Shown here: positions 1 through 11,345 of the stretch, piece by piece | Position numbering within the stretch: position 1 is the stretch's first letter | How the letters are laid out: each line of letters begins with the position of its first letter | Source: Sphagnum compactum | Lineage: Eukaryota > Bryophyta > Sphagnopsida > Sphagnales | NCBI GenBank assembly: GCA_965153455.1 | Contig: OZ234502.1 | Coordinates: forward strand, 8,277,495 to 8,341,494 | Reading direction: 5' to 3' | Length of the DNA stretch: 64,000 bases | The notes under the pieces: generated by a model | What the model saw: only the letters and a program-made list of their open reading frames with translations | Database searches by the model: none | Told to the model about the DNA's origin: nothing | Position numbers and translations under genes: made by a program

Positions 1-1824
1 ATGATGTTGACAAATAAGATCACATCATCTTGTTGGCATATAACATGCCATGTCATCATCATGGGAGATTGAGTCATCATAAGTCACAAAGGTGGATGGG
101 TCTTGCAACTAACTAATTATAATTATAGTTGTAGAACCATGACATCACATGATGTTTCCATGGCCTTTGCAACTACATAATGAATTTTGTGACTAAATAG
201 TACAATTGTAATAAAAAATGACAATAGTCATTTTTGTGACTTGTCAAAAAACCCATAATGTGTTGTTGATTTAAATTTTAAATTCAGACATTGGTGTCCA
301 TTAGCTCGAGGCAAAAACAAAACCTTTAAAAATAATTGGCATATAAATCTAATTAACGCACCTTATGAACTTTTGCCACATGGCATGTATCCAAAAAAAA
401 AGATATTGTAAATTGTCATTATTCACATGACCAATTAATAAAGAAAAATTCATTGAATGTCACGACTCATAAGGTTTTGCAACTACTAGTCAACCTTGTT
501 GCCACATGGCATGCCATATCAACATCACTAGATCTTAAGTTGTTATTATTCACCAAGAGTTAAAAGAATCAACAGAATTTTATTATTACCTAATTTTGGA
601 CAATTTTTAAATATATTTTTAAAATTTTGATATTTGAGCAAAAACCATCGAATCGTGCTATCGACTATCCTTTGCAACTAGGCAATCATTAATGTGAATA
701 TGTAGTTACAATTATAGTAAAAAAAGACACTAATCATTTTGTTAATCGATTGTAAAACCCAAGATGTGTTGTAGTGATTGTATATTAAATCCCTTTCAAC
801 ATATAAATCTTATCCTATTATGAAGCACTTGGTCTCCCATAATGTGAGGTAATATTGGTGGATCGACCTTTAACCAATCTATTGTTCCTCAATATGACTT
901 TATGTGCATTGGATTGTGACAAGTATAGGCCCATCATCAAACATTAACCTCACACAATGTTCTATATCACACCTTAATGCAATAGGATATGCTCCTGCGT
1001 GTGTCATTTGTGTGCAATTTTATGTGCCCTTGTCCAACTTATCAGCAAAAAAATAAATTTAAATCAATGTACTCTTATTTTAAACAAAGGTCAAAGATTA
1101 CACCCATGACCAAACATAACTACAAAGTCACTACTTAAAAGTGTCATCCGTCATTTGCCGAATGTTTGGCCATGGATCACTTTGTGCACATTGATAGGTG
1201 TTTGATTCACTATTCATGAACCCATCTTTGAACTTTGGAACTATTCAAAAGTTTGCCCATCAACATGTGTTTAATGATGGATGTGTCTACACTACATTCC
1301 ATTACTTTTGTCTAACTATCTGTACTCATAGTCACCTCACAGCTCTATTGATCAAGCATTGACCAAATGCATTCACAATACATTTCAAAAACTTGGATCA
1401 AGTAGATTTCAGAGCAATCTATGCACTCACACACACCACACACACAATATGGTGATCATAATGAGAGTTAAATAATACAAGCTAATTATATTAGGTATTT
1501 CTTTGTTCAAAATTTATAAGTACATGATACATTGTACACCCCAAAAGAGGGAGGGGGGTGACTAGTTCTCTATACAAGATTCTCTCACATCCTGGTGCCA
1601 TCAGTACCAGCTCATCCAGCACTTGACAAACATTTCTCCCCTTGAAAGCCTATAAATTATGTGAAAAAAAAAATAATGATGTCATGAACCTTGGTCACCC
1701 AACTCTCCCCCCCTCCCCTCCCTCCTTCCCACTTTCCCCTAACCCACCATACATATATGTATATGAACAACTGGTGTGCAAATAAGCTTTTGTTGAGAGA
1801 GCTTGCTTTGTGCTTCAGAAAATT
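1..1824. other. AT-rich intergenic DNA with a two-copy diverged repeat
   Basis: No gene is visible. Two stretches of roughly 110 bp, about 163-268 and 664-782, are diverged copies of one repeat in the same orientation. Both start near TTTGCAACTA and end in an ACCCA..ATGTGTTGT block. The second copy ends TGTGTTGTAGTG, whose complement starts CACTACAACACA, like the terminal repeat of a CACTA-type element; no matching left end was found. A related TTTGCAACTA-type segment lies at about 47.73-47.90 kb. A CT-rich run occupies about 1704-1742. Confidence 0.4.
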
Positions 1825-2060
1825 TTAGACTGCAGAGGCAGCTGGAGTGCCAACATTAGGAGTTTTGGGGCCTACTCCAGTCCCAGGAGCAGCTCCATAT
1901 GTTGGACCATAATTCGAACCCAAAATTCCCGCATGGAGAGACAACAAGTAGAGCAATTGGAAGAATGCCAAAATGATGATGAATGCTTCCAAAGTTTTCT
2001 GCGAAACAAAAACAGAGGAAAATCAATTAAGTGCTCACTCAGAGTCAAGAAATAGGAAAG

Positions 2061-2092
<32 letters not shown>

Positions 2093-3129
2093 TCACACTT
2101 TTGTTGAGGTTTTCAAAAACTGAGTTACTCTTTTTTTTTTTTGGTTGTTGATGAATTTGATAAAAATCAAGGAATGAAATCAAATTCATATACACAACAA
2201 CACTTAAAAGATGATCAAAATCATGTACCACACAACACTTTCCCTGGGACTTGACAAGAGAGACAAGAGAGACGGTTTTTCATCAAGTTGGGTGTTTCCA
2301 TAATTTTGGAGAAATTAATGATGTTTCATGCGTTGGGTGACTTCATAATATTGGAGAAATTAATGATGCTTCATGAGTTTGGTGATTTCATAATTTTGGA
2401 GAAAGCAAATAATTTAAACACCTGCTGTGGAAGAAGCACTAATTATTATTTTCTAGAAGTTGAGCATGGTGGATCAGCATCATCATCCTCATCACAAGTG
2501 AAAAAAATCCTTGGAGATAGGAAAGAAAAAAAAAGTTTTATAAAAGCCACAAAGAAAAACAAATCGTTGGGACTAGTGTGCAGGAGGGAAGAATTCAAGA
2601 GAGATTGTTGGATAGTCGCCGAATTGCTTACCAGTCTCTTGCTGCGAGAGCCACCAATGTGTATTTCCTTGCATGCAAGTCTGCAAAAGAGAAGAAATTT
2701 TCAAAATTTTCATCAATTACATCTAAAATATAATCACAAATGCCACCATTGCCACAAATACCCTAAACTCACTGCGAAAAAAAAAAGAGCTCAGGAAATT
2801 CTACAAGAGTTCAAGGAGAGAGATTGATGTTTGTAGTGATAATTTGATCTGTGAGACAGATCATGGTGATCTGTAGAATCTTCAAGATTTTGGATTTGTG
2901 AGAGAGATGTTTTGATAGACTTAAAGAAGAAGTTTTTGATCTGTGAGAGAGAGAGATGGTGATCTTCTTTGTTTGGACTATGATCCTAAGGAGCTTGGAA
3001 AAGATTCAGCAGCTCACGTCAGATCTGCTGCTTGCTACTTTGGGTTTCATGATAGAGTGGTGCTAAATTCGGAAGTTTGAGGTTGAATTCTTCGAGTGTA
3101 CAAGTTTTACAAGTATGAAGAAGACTCAG

Positions 3130-3187
<58 letters not shown>

Positions 3188-3843
3188 TTTGTTGTGTACA
3201 ATATATCATGTACATACCCAAAGGCGAGAAGAGTGAGGAGCCAAGCGATGACTGCAGCGGCATGAGAAGCTGCAAGGCTATCAGTGCGCCACACGGTCAG
3301 GTGATGAGCTCCGGCAAGAACGGAAGCCAATCCCACCACGGAAGCGATCAGCGCAAACAACAGAAAATACCCAGTCGCTCCGTTACCTAGCTTGCAACAA
3401 CAACGAAAACCGTCACAATCTCCTTAGGCTCTGGACATCACACAAGTCGCACCAAGCAAGCACTCATGTCATGAGAGACGGATCAGAAAACGGAGCGCAT
3501 GTCTCATGTTTCCAGATCTTGTCATCAATTCTTCCACTGTAGCTGCTGTGCAAGATTTCTAAGGCTAGTTCTAGCTGCAGCTAACTGGATGATGATGATT
3601 CTAGTCTCAGCTCTATTGCTTGCAAAAAGGCCGCTGGCTATAGCTGATTGATTAGCAGGAGTGTACTGAAAAGAGCATGCATGCATGCATACCAATGCCG
3701 GAAGAGTAGCCAAAGACGCCGCTTGAGCCGGAGTCGATGTATCTGTTCAAAGCCCATCCTGCCAAGCAAGCGGAGATGAGATACAAGATGAAGTTGAGGA
3801 CAGCCAGAGGCGTCGTCAACGCCCTTCCCACACCGAAAGCCAT
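1825..3843 (-). CDS. PM19L: AWPM-19/PM19-like membrane protein, four exons, 180 aa
   Basis: This gene encodes a small four-helix plasma-membrane protein of the AWPM-19 (PM19-like) family, which in other plants is linked to ABA, dehydration and seed or spore maturation. Minus-strand exons are 3843-3693, 3386-3218, 2680-2632 and 1998-1825 (151+169+49+174 nt). All introns are GT-AG (donors GTATGC, GTATGT, GTAAGC; acceptors GCTAG, TGCAG, CGCAG) and all phases fit, giving an uninterrupted 180-residue protein ending in TAA at 1825-1827. Family landmarks in order are PLAVLNFILYLI (helix 1), ALNRYID, GNGATGYFLLFALIASVVG (helix 2), AGAHHLTVWRTDSLAA, helix 3, the LACKEIHIGG loop read across the 49-nt exon, and LEAFIIILAFFQLLYLLSLH (helix 4). 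A Gly/Pro/Thr-rich tail follows. The length is usual for the family. The start is the ATG at 3843 in a good context (ctcATGGC). The family assignment is from remembered family features; regulation by ABA is not visible here. Confidence 0.9.
2061..2092. repeat. (ATC)n microsatellite in PM19L intron 3
   Basis: About ten perfect ATC/CAT trinucleotides lie just inside intron 3, about 60 bp from the acceptor of the last exon. They explain the poly-Asp run of a spurious minus-strand frame. Confidence 0.9.
2285..2406. repeat. 45-bp tandem repeat in PM19L intron 3
   Basis: About 2.7 copies of a 45-bp unit carry the anchor GGAGAAATTAATGATG at 2308 and 2353, with a decayed third copy at 2398. The repeat lies within intron 3 and produces a spurious plus-strand frame with repeated IILEKLMM. 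Confidence 0.85.
3134..3180. repeat. (GA)n microsatellite in PM19L intron 2
   Basis: A pure GA run of about 47 bp (CT on the gene strand) lies 38 bp downstream of the exon 2 donor. The CT tract makes an SLSLSL tail when exon 2 is read through into the intron, which shows that this frame is not the real protein. Confidence 0.95.
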
Positions 3844-5984
3844 GAGGGCCGTCCTGCAAGCAGCTAGATAGTTGTTTTGTTTCTCAAGGTTGCAGTACTC
3901 GGGCTGGGTGAAGCTGGTGCAGGTCGACGGATCAACTGGAGCTCTGCGACTAAGCTCAGAAATATTGAACTACGGCGATCTGCAGACTTGCAATGTCCAG
4001 GCCTGTGCGTGAGTCTAGCAGGTCCAAGCTCCAAGTACCTGATGCAGAAATGTCCGTGGCTGCTGTGCACTAAAATATCCAAGCATCACTGCATGCTTCT
4101 AGTGTCGATCGAGCGGCCCCACTTTCACACTTCGCGGACTCCATGCCACCAAAGCTTCATGCCAGCTGCCATGCACTCTTCTGGTTGGCTAGCTGGCTGG
4201 CTTGCTCTAGAAGGTAGTATAGCTTTTCGAAGCTAATTTGTTCACTAGTCGAGCATCATCATCACCATCATCAAAGTCTAGCTTTAGATGACGATGATGC
4301 GCGGCCGGGGCGCTTCCGACGATTAGTTAGCTGCTGCTGCTGCTGCTGCAGATTCACGCCTCCGTTGTCTTTCTATAATTCGCCACTTGGAGAATTGCTG
4401 ATGGATTTGCAAATGGATAGCGCCTAGTTGGAAGAAGCACGAGCACTAGAACGATCCTGTCTCCATGAGGCGGGGCCCATACTGCATCAGCATCATGCAT
4501 GGGAGTAGTTCGTAGCTACGGTCAGGGAACAACACAAGAAAAGCAAAGAAGCAGAAGAAGGGCGTGCAGCCTCTCCTGCTGCTGCTGCTGCTACTACGTT
4601 CATCATGAACAACTGGCGGCATCTGATCCCACACTTGTCGACCACAAATGCATGACACCAGTTACGAAAATTCGCGAAAACCTTCCTGATATCTAGGAGC
4701 AAGCTGGATCGGTGGTGGTCCATGCCATGAGCGATTTGTGGAGGATGGAGGAATCGACTATTGGCAACGGACCCAGGCCTAGGCTAGTCTTCCTTCCTAG
4801 TTTTTCCTTCCGGTGAGACGCTAAAAACCCATCGTCGAGCTCTGTCCGGCGCTCTGCATGGGAATCAGTGCGACGACCTGCGTACAGCCGTTTGGTTCTG
4901 TCGCAGAATTTTATTGTTGCAGGGTTGATTATAGTATAAACAAAAAATAACAGGGTTTTTTGTTTTCTATGCACAGCAGTTGCCTTGTGGTAAGAATCTT
5001 GATTTTGTATTGAGAGATAGTGGGTTCACAACTGCTCTGTGACAGCAGAAAATGAGAGTCTCATTGATTCTTTTATTCAGAGATCGTGGGTTCAAAATTG
5101 CTTTGGGACCAGCAGAACATGCGAATCTCACGGGACATCCTCAATATTTTCTTTTTTGGTTGTTTCATCATTGTCAGAACATGGAGAAGCCCACTGTCAG
5201 AACATGGAGAATACAACTGCACAGTTCTAAGCACAGCACAAAAAGGGTGCAAAAAGACAACCCGATATAAGCGCCGGACAGAGCTCCCGGGGCGTCTCTC
5301 CTTACGGCTGCGTAGCTACCTGGTGTCGCTGAATGTTCAGCTGGTAGCTTGGAGGATCGGAAAACCTAGAAGTCGCAAAGAGACTGTGTCATGCGTTCAC
5401 GGAACGAGTGATAGATAAGGGATCCAGATGGCAGCTTCTCCGGATCCTTCCGCACTCAGCTCCTGTGTTTTTTTTGGAGGTTTCTTTACAGGATTCTTCC
5501 TCGGAAGAAGGAGCTTTTCTCTAGCGGGAAAAGGGGAGGGACCCACAAAAAGATCTGGAAGGAGGAAGTGAAGCAGGTGGGAATAGGATAAGGGGGAATC
5601 CAATCCAATCCAACGCAACCCAACCCAGCAGTAAGGACTATGTTTCTTCACTTGCACCTTCTTTCTCTCCGTGCAGCGCACATGCATCACCACGCAACAA
5701 ACGTCAGCTCGGCGGTGGACCTCAGCTTACAGCTTGCAGCAGGGGAGGGAAGGAACGATCATGTGTGGGCCAATACCGCAGCCGGTTGCACTAGCTAGCG
5801 AACTTGGCGATAGGGCCGACTGCTGCCTAGCGCCCATGTGCACCTGGCAGCAACAGTATCTTGCTGCTGCAAGTGATGTTGTACCATCAGCATCACCCAC
5901 TCACTTTACTTCATTTCTGCACTAAGACCTGTGAAGATAATCAACCGGAAGAGAGGAGAGGGAGATGAAGTCTCATTATAACAA
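3844..5984. other. Upstream intergenic region of PM19L with a tRNA-like duplicated segment
   Basis: No gene is supported. The first kilobase is the 5' flank of the minus-strand PM19L gene; I could not place a convincing TATA box or ABRE. At 5001-5131 a 66-bp unit is present twice, each with a GTGGGTTCA box-B-like core (5021 and 5087). The first copy lies in a tRNA-like context at about 4974-5034. The 15-mer CGCCGGACAGAGCTC occurs in both orientations (about 4839 and 5269). Confidence 0.4.
4974..5034 (+). other. tRNA-like (SINE-type) sequence, degenerate
   Basis: The octamer AGCAGTTG and its complement CAACTGCT enclose about 45 nt with a box-A-like TTGCCTTGTGGTAAGA and a box-B-like GGTTCACAACTGC. 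A weak 5-bp stem with a 7-nt loop TTTTGTA sits where an anticodon arm would be. The D and T arms do not fold properly, so this is at best a tRNA-derived SINE remnant and not a tRNA gene. Confidence 0.25.
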
Positions 5985-6150
5985 ACTGAATCCTAAGCTC
6001 TTCTTCTTCTTCATGAATCCCAAGCTCCTCTTCTTCATGAATGAATGCCAAGCTGAAACCCAATCTCTTCTTCATAATATTGAATCCCAATTTCTTCTTC
6101 TTTATGAATCCCAAGCTCTTCTTCTTCATCTTCTTCATGGAACCCAAGTA
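5985..6150. repeat. Imperfect minisatellite, 27-33 bp units
   Basis: About five variable copies of AATCCCAAGCTCTTCTTCTTC followed by TTCATG occur here. Frames on both strands translate to KKKLGF or NPKLLFF repeats and are not genes. Confidence 0.8.
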
Positions 6151-6782
6151 GCAAGCCATGGAATCCTCTAATACGAGCCATGCGTTTGTACAAGATTTTC
6201 ACAGATTCAAAAATGGTGTGATCATCCTTAATGGCTTCCCTGTGTCACCATTTTTCCTTTTTGCACGAACATTTGGTATTCTGCAGTGCTTTGCATCATA
6301 ATGTGCTCTGCATAAGGATGCAAGGCTGGGTGCATACTTGTAAACTGCAGAATTGACCCCAAAACTGCAATCCCCACTGCAATCTGGTGTTCGTTGCAGC
6401 TGCAAGGGCAATTGTCCACACTAATTACTAAGATCAATTGTCAAATTGAAATGGCAGATTTTTACATAGTCACATTCCACATATGAAGGGAAGTATGACG
6501 AAGTTTATCTTCTCTCCAAATTGCTGTGACCACTGCTACTGCTTGTGCACTTAACTTGTGCTCTTCCAGGGGCCGCTTGCTGCTGAAATTCCAAGCATGT
6601 CTGCTTATGCTCCTGCATTCCTCAAGACCAGATTCTTGGTTATTTGTAGACAAATTACTCTGTGAAAAGTACCAGATCTCTATGCTTCACGATATCTGAG
6701 TAACATGATTCAATCCTGAGCAAGCAAGCAAGCACAAAACCCACACTGGTTGCATCTAAAAGAGATGAAACCATAATACACT

Positions 6783-6976
6783 CCAGTTCTTGGGACCAAA
6801 AAAACCAACTAAAGATTCAATAGTAATGTGAAGAAGTAGAGATTTCTCTTCATGCAAAAGTCATAGATGTACTTCCAAGCTCAAATTCTTGGGACTGAAA
6901 ACCCAACTAAAGATTCAATAGTAACTGTGAAGCAGTAGAGATTGCTCTCTATGCACAAGTCATAAATTACCTATGG
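6783..6976. repeat. Tandem duplication, 99-bp unit, two copies
   Basis: The blocks TTCTTGGGAC, ACCCAACTAAAGATTCAATAG and AAGTCATA recur with a spacing of about 99 bp (TTCTTGGG at 6787 and 6886). No coding potential was recognised. Confidence 0.8.
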
Positions 6977-7599
6977 ACGTCTGTAACTATATTCCAGCAT
7001 TCTTGACATCAGACTTGAGATCCTTGTTTCAAGTTGATGTATCACAAAAATATACTTCATGGAATATCCACTCTACTCCATATCATCATCAAATAGTAGA
7101 ACTGAAAACCAACAATAACAATACTGTACAGCAAGGAAACAACAATGTATTAGAAATGACAGAAGCCAGCAACAAGAGTGATGCCAGAATCAAGAGCTCC
7201 AAACCAACTACAGCTACCCCAAAAATTGTTCAAGCATGTACTTCAAATAATGGGTTGGAGCTTTACACCTATTATGCTTCAATGAAAGCAGTGCAACAAC
7301 ATTCCTCCACCCTCTAGCTCTCAAACCCATCTCTCTCCCCATGCAAAACTGCTCAAACGATCATCCAAACCACCTTAAGCAGAGAGCATTTTCAGGGCAA
7401 AGATTGGCTGCAATAGTATCATAGTACTGGGATTTTGTTCTTGATGCCTGGATCCTCAAGTATAAATCATGATGTCTTCAGATACAGGGTTGGTGTGATG
7501 GGTGTTGATTCTATGTACTCTTTTGAATGCACAGAGACAGAGGAAGAAAGGGAGTGCAAAAGAAGATTGACCCAGAAGAAGCCTAATTTGTTTCCACTC

Positions 7600-7840
7600 T
7601 TAGGATTACCTTAATCTTTGGAGGATTTTAGGATTAACTTTAAAGTAAACAAATCCTTGGAATTAGCTTAATCTTTAATGAGATTTTAGAATTAGCTTAT
7701 ATATTAACCCAAGCATTAGGATTAGCTTAATCTTTTAGGTGGATTTTAGGATTAGCTTTTAGTTTAAGCCAAGCCTTAGGAATAGCTAAATCTTTTAGTC
7801 AAGTTTAGCATTAGCTTTAAATTAATCCCAACATTGAGAT
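7600..7840. repeat. Tandem array of four units of 57-60 bp
   Basis: Units start at about 7602, 7659, 7718 and 7778 with AGGATTAGCTTAATCTTT and a second internal GGATTTTAGGATTAGCTTT. The inner similarity suggests the unit itself grew from a shorter repeat. Confidence 0.85.
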
Positions 7841-9737
7841 TAGTCGACTTTTAGTAAAATGCTCTTGGAGTAAAATGCCAAATAGAGTCTTTTCTATCTT
7901 CCCTTGTTGCTCTCTAACTAGGGCAAATAGACCTACCTCTGCTTTTCCCCTATTATTGCACACCCATTCTCTCATTACTGCACATTTTTGTTCCTTATCT
8001 TTGCACACAAAAACCCCATTTTTGGTAACTGGTGATTCATATTCCTCTAGAGCACTTTGGTTCTTGTAAATGAAATAGCAATCTTGGGAAAATTGTGTGC
8101 AATGATAGGGTCTTGGGGCAGGCAAAAGTGCAGCAGTGGGTTATTCTCTGTGCAATGAAGTGTGCAATCATGTAGTATATGGAAACTCAAATTATACTAT
8201 TAGTTGGAGCCCTCAGAATTTCACATTCTGAGAGAAAAGAATGTGAAATCTGTGTTTTGTGGCTAACATTGGATACATGATACATGCATAGTTTCATAAC
8301 GAGAGAATACATTCAATCTTGTTCTTAAATATGCCACAATAGGGTCAGTTTACCTTGGGGTTCAATTGTGGGTGCCGGTTAACTTTGGCTCTAATCATAT
8401 GTCCCTACCATGTTTGCAAGAGATTGTAGCAACATTTACCATTTTAAAAGTGTAATAGGGTACAATGTCTTTGCCTTGATTTTAGTCTGTTTTGTAGTGT
8501 GTAATGATACATATGTTCAGTAAAGCCCTTTTATAATCACACCCTTGTTGACCAGCTTTTTTGTGACAACAATGAATTGGGATTTAAATGTGTAGTCACA
8601 TTCCATATATACCTTTACAAGATTGTGACTATAGGCAAAACACATTACAAACCAGCCTTTTTATGTTAGGATAAAGGTGTCAATTGTTCAAATTTTCTAC
8701 ATGGGTTATTCTCAGTTTTATTATTCATTATTAGAAGATATAATTTCTACCTATTATAATGTGACGATTTACATGAGTTTCAGCACCTTAACTATTAACT
8801 CGTATATATTGTCAGCTAGAGCTTTTCAACTAAGGTTTTTTTTGCTTTCATGAGAAGTTTGCATTTTTTGTTCATACACACTAGAGAACTGTTTTGTTTC
8901 TCTTCAATTGAATTCATTGTTGTTAGTTTGCACAACTTGGACACAAAGGCACACTCATATTGCCAAAGGAAAGAACAACTTACTAAACACTGATATTTGC
9001 CGTTGATTATTTTCATTATAATCACATTTATTGAAAAAAGTCTTTGCAAAAGACTTGTGCTACTAACAAGAGTGTTAACAATAGTAAAGGATGGTGTTAC
9101 TTACTAAAATGAATGGTTACCAAAAAGTGACACAAATAAGAATTTGATTAAAATGAGATTATAAAGGTACATCCCTGTATTTGATGTGATGCAGAAAGCT
9201 TTCCTCTCCAGACCAATTTCAGTGCAACAAAAGAATAGCAACCATGGCACTAAGTGGGAGGCTACAATACTTCATTTCAGTTCATTTTATTCATATTAAT
9301 ACACCAATTAATTATAAGAATTGGGCTTTTATTCTCATAAAAGTATAAATCTTTTAGTGTTCAAAGAATTTAGAGTATTGGAGGGTTCCTTATATTTGTA
9401 AATGCGTAGATGGAAACCTTCTGCCTACACCGTAAAAGTAGGCACTGCGTTGCAATTACTTAATTTCTTACTTTGAAGGAGTAGACTGTTTCACCTTCTA
9501 TGCCTCATCTAAAATGTTGACATTTGCAATAATTTGCAACTCCTGGTTGCCGATGGGGTACTGGGTTTTCCATTAGGGCATATCCCCATGTTTAAGAGTG
9601 TCTTAGACATAGGCCATTAGCCTGTAAATTTGTAGGGCAGTACATCAGTTTAAACAAAACATAGCTGGAATTATCAGCTGTTTGAAAGCTTAATAAGCAG
9701 AATTTACTAAGTATCCAATTGCTGTCCTAAGCTCCAC
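7841..9737. other. AT-rich intergenic DNA, nothing recognised
   Basis: Both strands were read. There are short frames of at most about 100 codons with low-complexity or antisense character and no motif. No tandem array or terminal inverted repeat was seen. Confidence 0.5.
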
Positions 9738-10413
9738 TCAAAATGAGCATTGGGTGTTGCAACATGAAAATGGTGCACTTCTTCCTGCAGCATGTGATTT
9801 TGCAGCAGAACTACAGGGACTATGCTGACAATATTTGAAAGGAAACTGCAGGTACCCAATAGCATCCTCATTTAACCTGGCACACGTAACAGACACCAAC
9901 CAACCCTGAGACAAATCAATAATAATGTCTACAAGACTTACTAGCACAACAATACCTTACAAAACTTGGGAGATAGTCAGTTTTATCACATAAAGAAGTT
10001 ACCAGCTGCCATGACAACCTACTGCAGTCATGAACTCTTGTTGACAGAGGTAGACAAGTATATAAATAAGTTGCCCAAACAATGAAGCAAAATGTGGAAA
10101 AGAACTGTCTTACCAACCTCACTAGAGTTGCATGGTCTTTTCAATGGGGCACAAAAATAGTCCATGCCACAATTGTTGAGTAGACTGAGGAAAATGCCAA
10201 GTCTAGACAGGACACAAGCAGACGCTCAGATTATCTACAAATTGCCAATATCAACCAGGACACAAGCAACAATTGCTCACTGCATCTGAATTGGACAGAT
10301 CAAGATGGTTGCACAAGGTTTCAGCCAACCTGAAAGTACACCAAGATACACAACATTAAGAAGCGTTAGAACTGGACAGCCAGAAGACTCAATAACAGAG
10401 AACATACCAGAGG

Positions 10414-10650
10414 TAATCATGATAATGATTCTATGTCATCCAAGGGGTGGAGGATGTCGTTAAATGGGTCTCTGCCAATGAGACTGCCTGAAACATGTAC
10501 AACAATCTTTCCATTAAAGAATACCTCATCTAAACCAAGCAGATGTGAATATAAAGCACCAGTCTTGAAACCTTCAATTATCCAATTCACTGTACTCTTT
10601 AGTAAAGATTCAGCTACATATATACATTCTCTGGAAACAGTTCACCAAGC
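10414..10650 (-). pseudogene. Unrecognised coding-like exon, probably decayed
   Basis: On the minus strand a frame is open from about 10650 down to a TGA at 10416-10418, over 60 codons with good amino-acid balance. It contains LLKSTVNWIIEGFKTGALY and GKIVVHVSGSLIGRDPFND. The TGA is followed within 9 nt by CTG|GTATGT, an excellent splice donor. Exon-like sequence running into a stop just before a strong donor is what a CGA-to-TGA mutation in an old exon would look like. I do not recognise the protein and no confident neighbouring exon could be joined. Chance is possible. Confidence 0.3.
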
Positions 10651-11122
10651 TCACAACCTGAATCATGTCCCAAAAAAATCAGTCACTGCAGCTTGTGGTG
10701 TGTCCTCATGCTGCCATTTCCTTTCAAAGTGAAACAGTGCAAAGTGAATAGTAAAAGAAAGTGTCATGAGTTCTTAACATGGTTGTTGTAGTTCACAATG
10801 ACTTGGTTTGACCTCATACCCTGTATAACTTCACCCAAGTTGGCAAATCTTATCAGATCAGTAGACAACATTCCCAACCTTCACCATAAAATTAATAAGC
10901 CACATAAAATCTGGACACACTACGTCCCATTCAGTAACTTGGGTTTTGTGAACTGCAATGCTGCTCGCTGATGCCTAACACATCCACGAAAGAACTGTTT
11001 CAGAATTGTTCAGCTCTTGGGGGCAGAGTTGCCTGAAGCTCAATTTTATTGACAATTGGCTTGTGATTAATGCTATTGCATAAGACAGAGTCTCAGAGAA
11101 ATCATGAGACTATCTGCAACTT

Positions 11123-11345
11123 TCAACATCTTATGTCTAATTTCTTCCTGAGAATTCCTATACATGACCCATGTGAAAGCAGAAGGCCTTCCTTAATGAT
11201 CATAGGGATCCATGTCTGTACAGCCCATGATTCAAAGTCATTCACATCTTCAAAACAAGTGGGAAGACATAGACCCAAGTTCCTCACTTGGATTGCAAAC
11301 AACACAGCAAGGGCATGAACAACAGTATCAAGGTCCCATCAACAT
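11123..11345 (-). pseudogene. Unrecognised helical coding-like stretch
   Basis: The minus-strand frame reads DLDTVVHALAVLFAIQVRNL and then LCLPTCFEDVNDFESWAVQT and PMIIKEGLLLSHGSCIGILR before stopping at 11123. A TGA lies upstream near the start of the stretch, while an overlapping frame reads MGYVDG, so a frameshift is likely. The composition looks like a helical-repeat protein, but no family is recognised. Being on the same strand as the 10.4 kb stretch, it may belong to the same dead gene. There is no intact model. Confidence 0.25.

Noticed and set aside
2288-2827. 179-codon plus-strand frame overlapping PM19L introns
   Set aside because: It is made of the 45-bp tandem repeat and intron/exon antisense of PM19L; the minus-strand splice model explains the region.
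3877-4236. 119-codon plus-strand frame
   Set aside because: No motif, overlaps an unrelated minus frame of similar quality, and lies in the PM19L upstream flank.
4974-5034. Functional tRNA gene
   Set aside because: D and T arms cannot form, and the T-stem would have to share bases with the acceptor stem; at best a tRNA-derived remnant.
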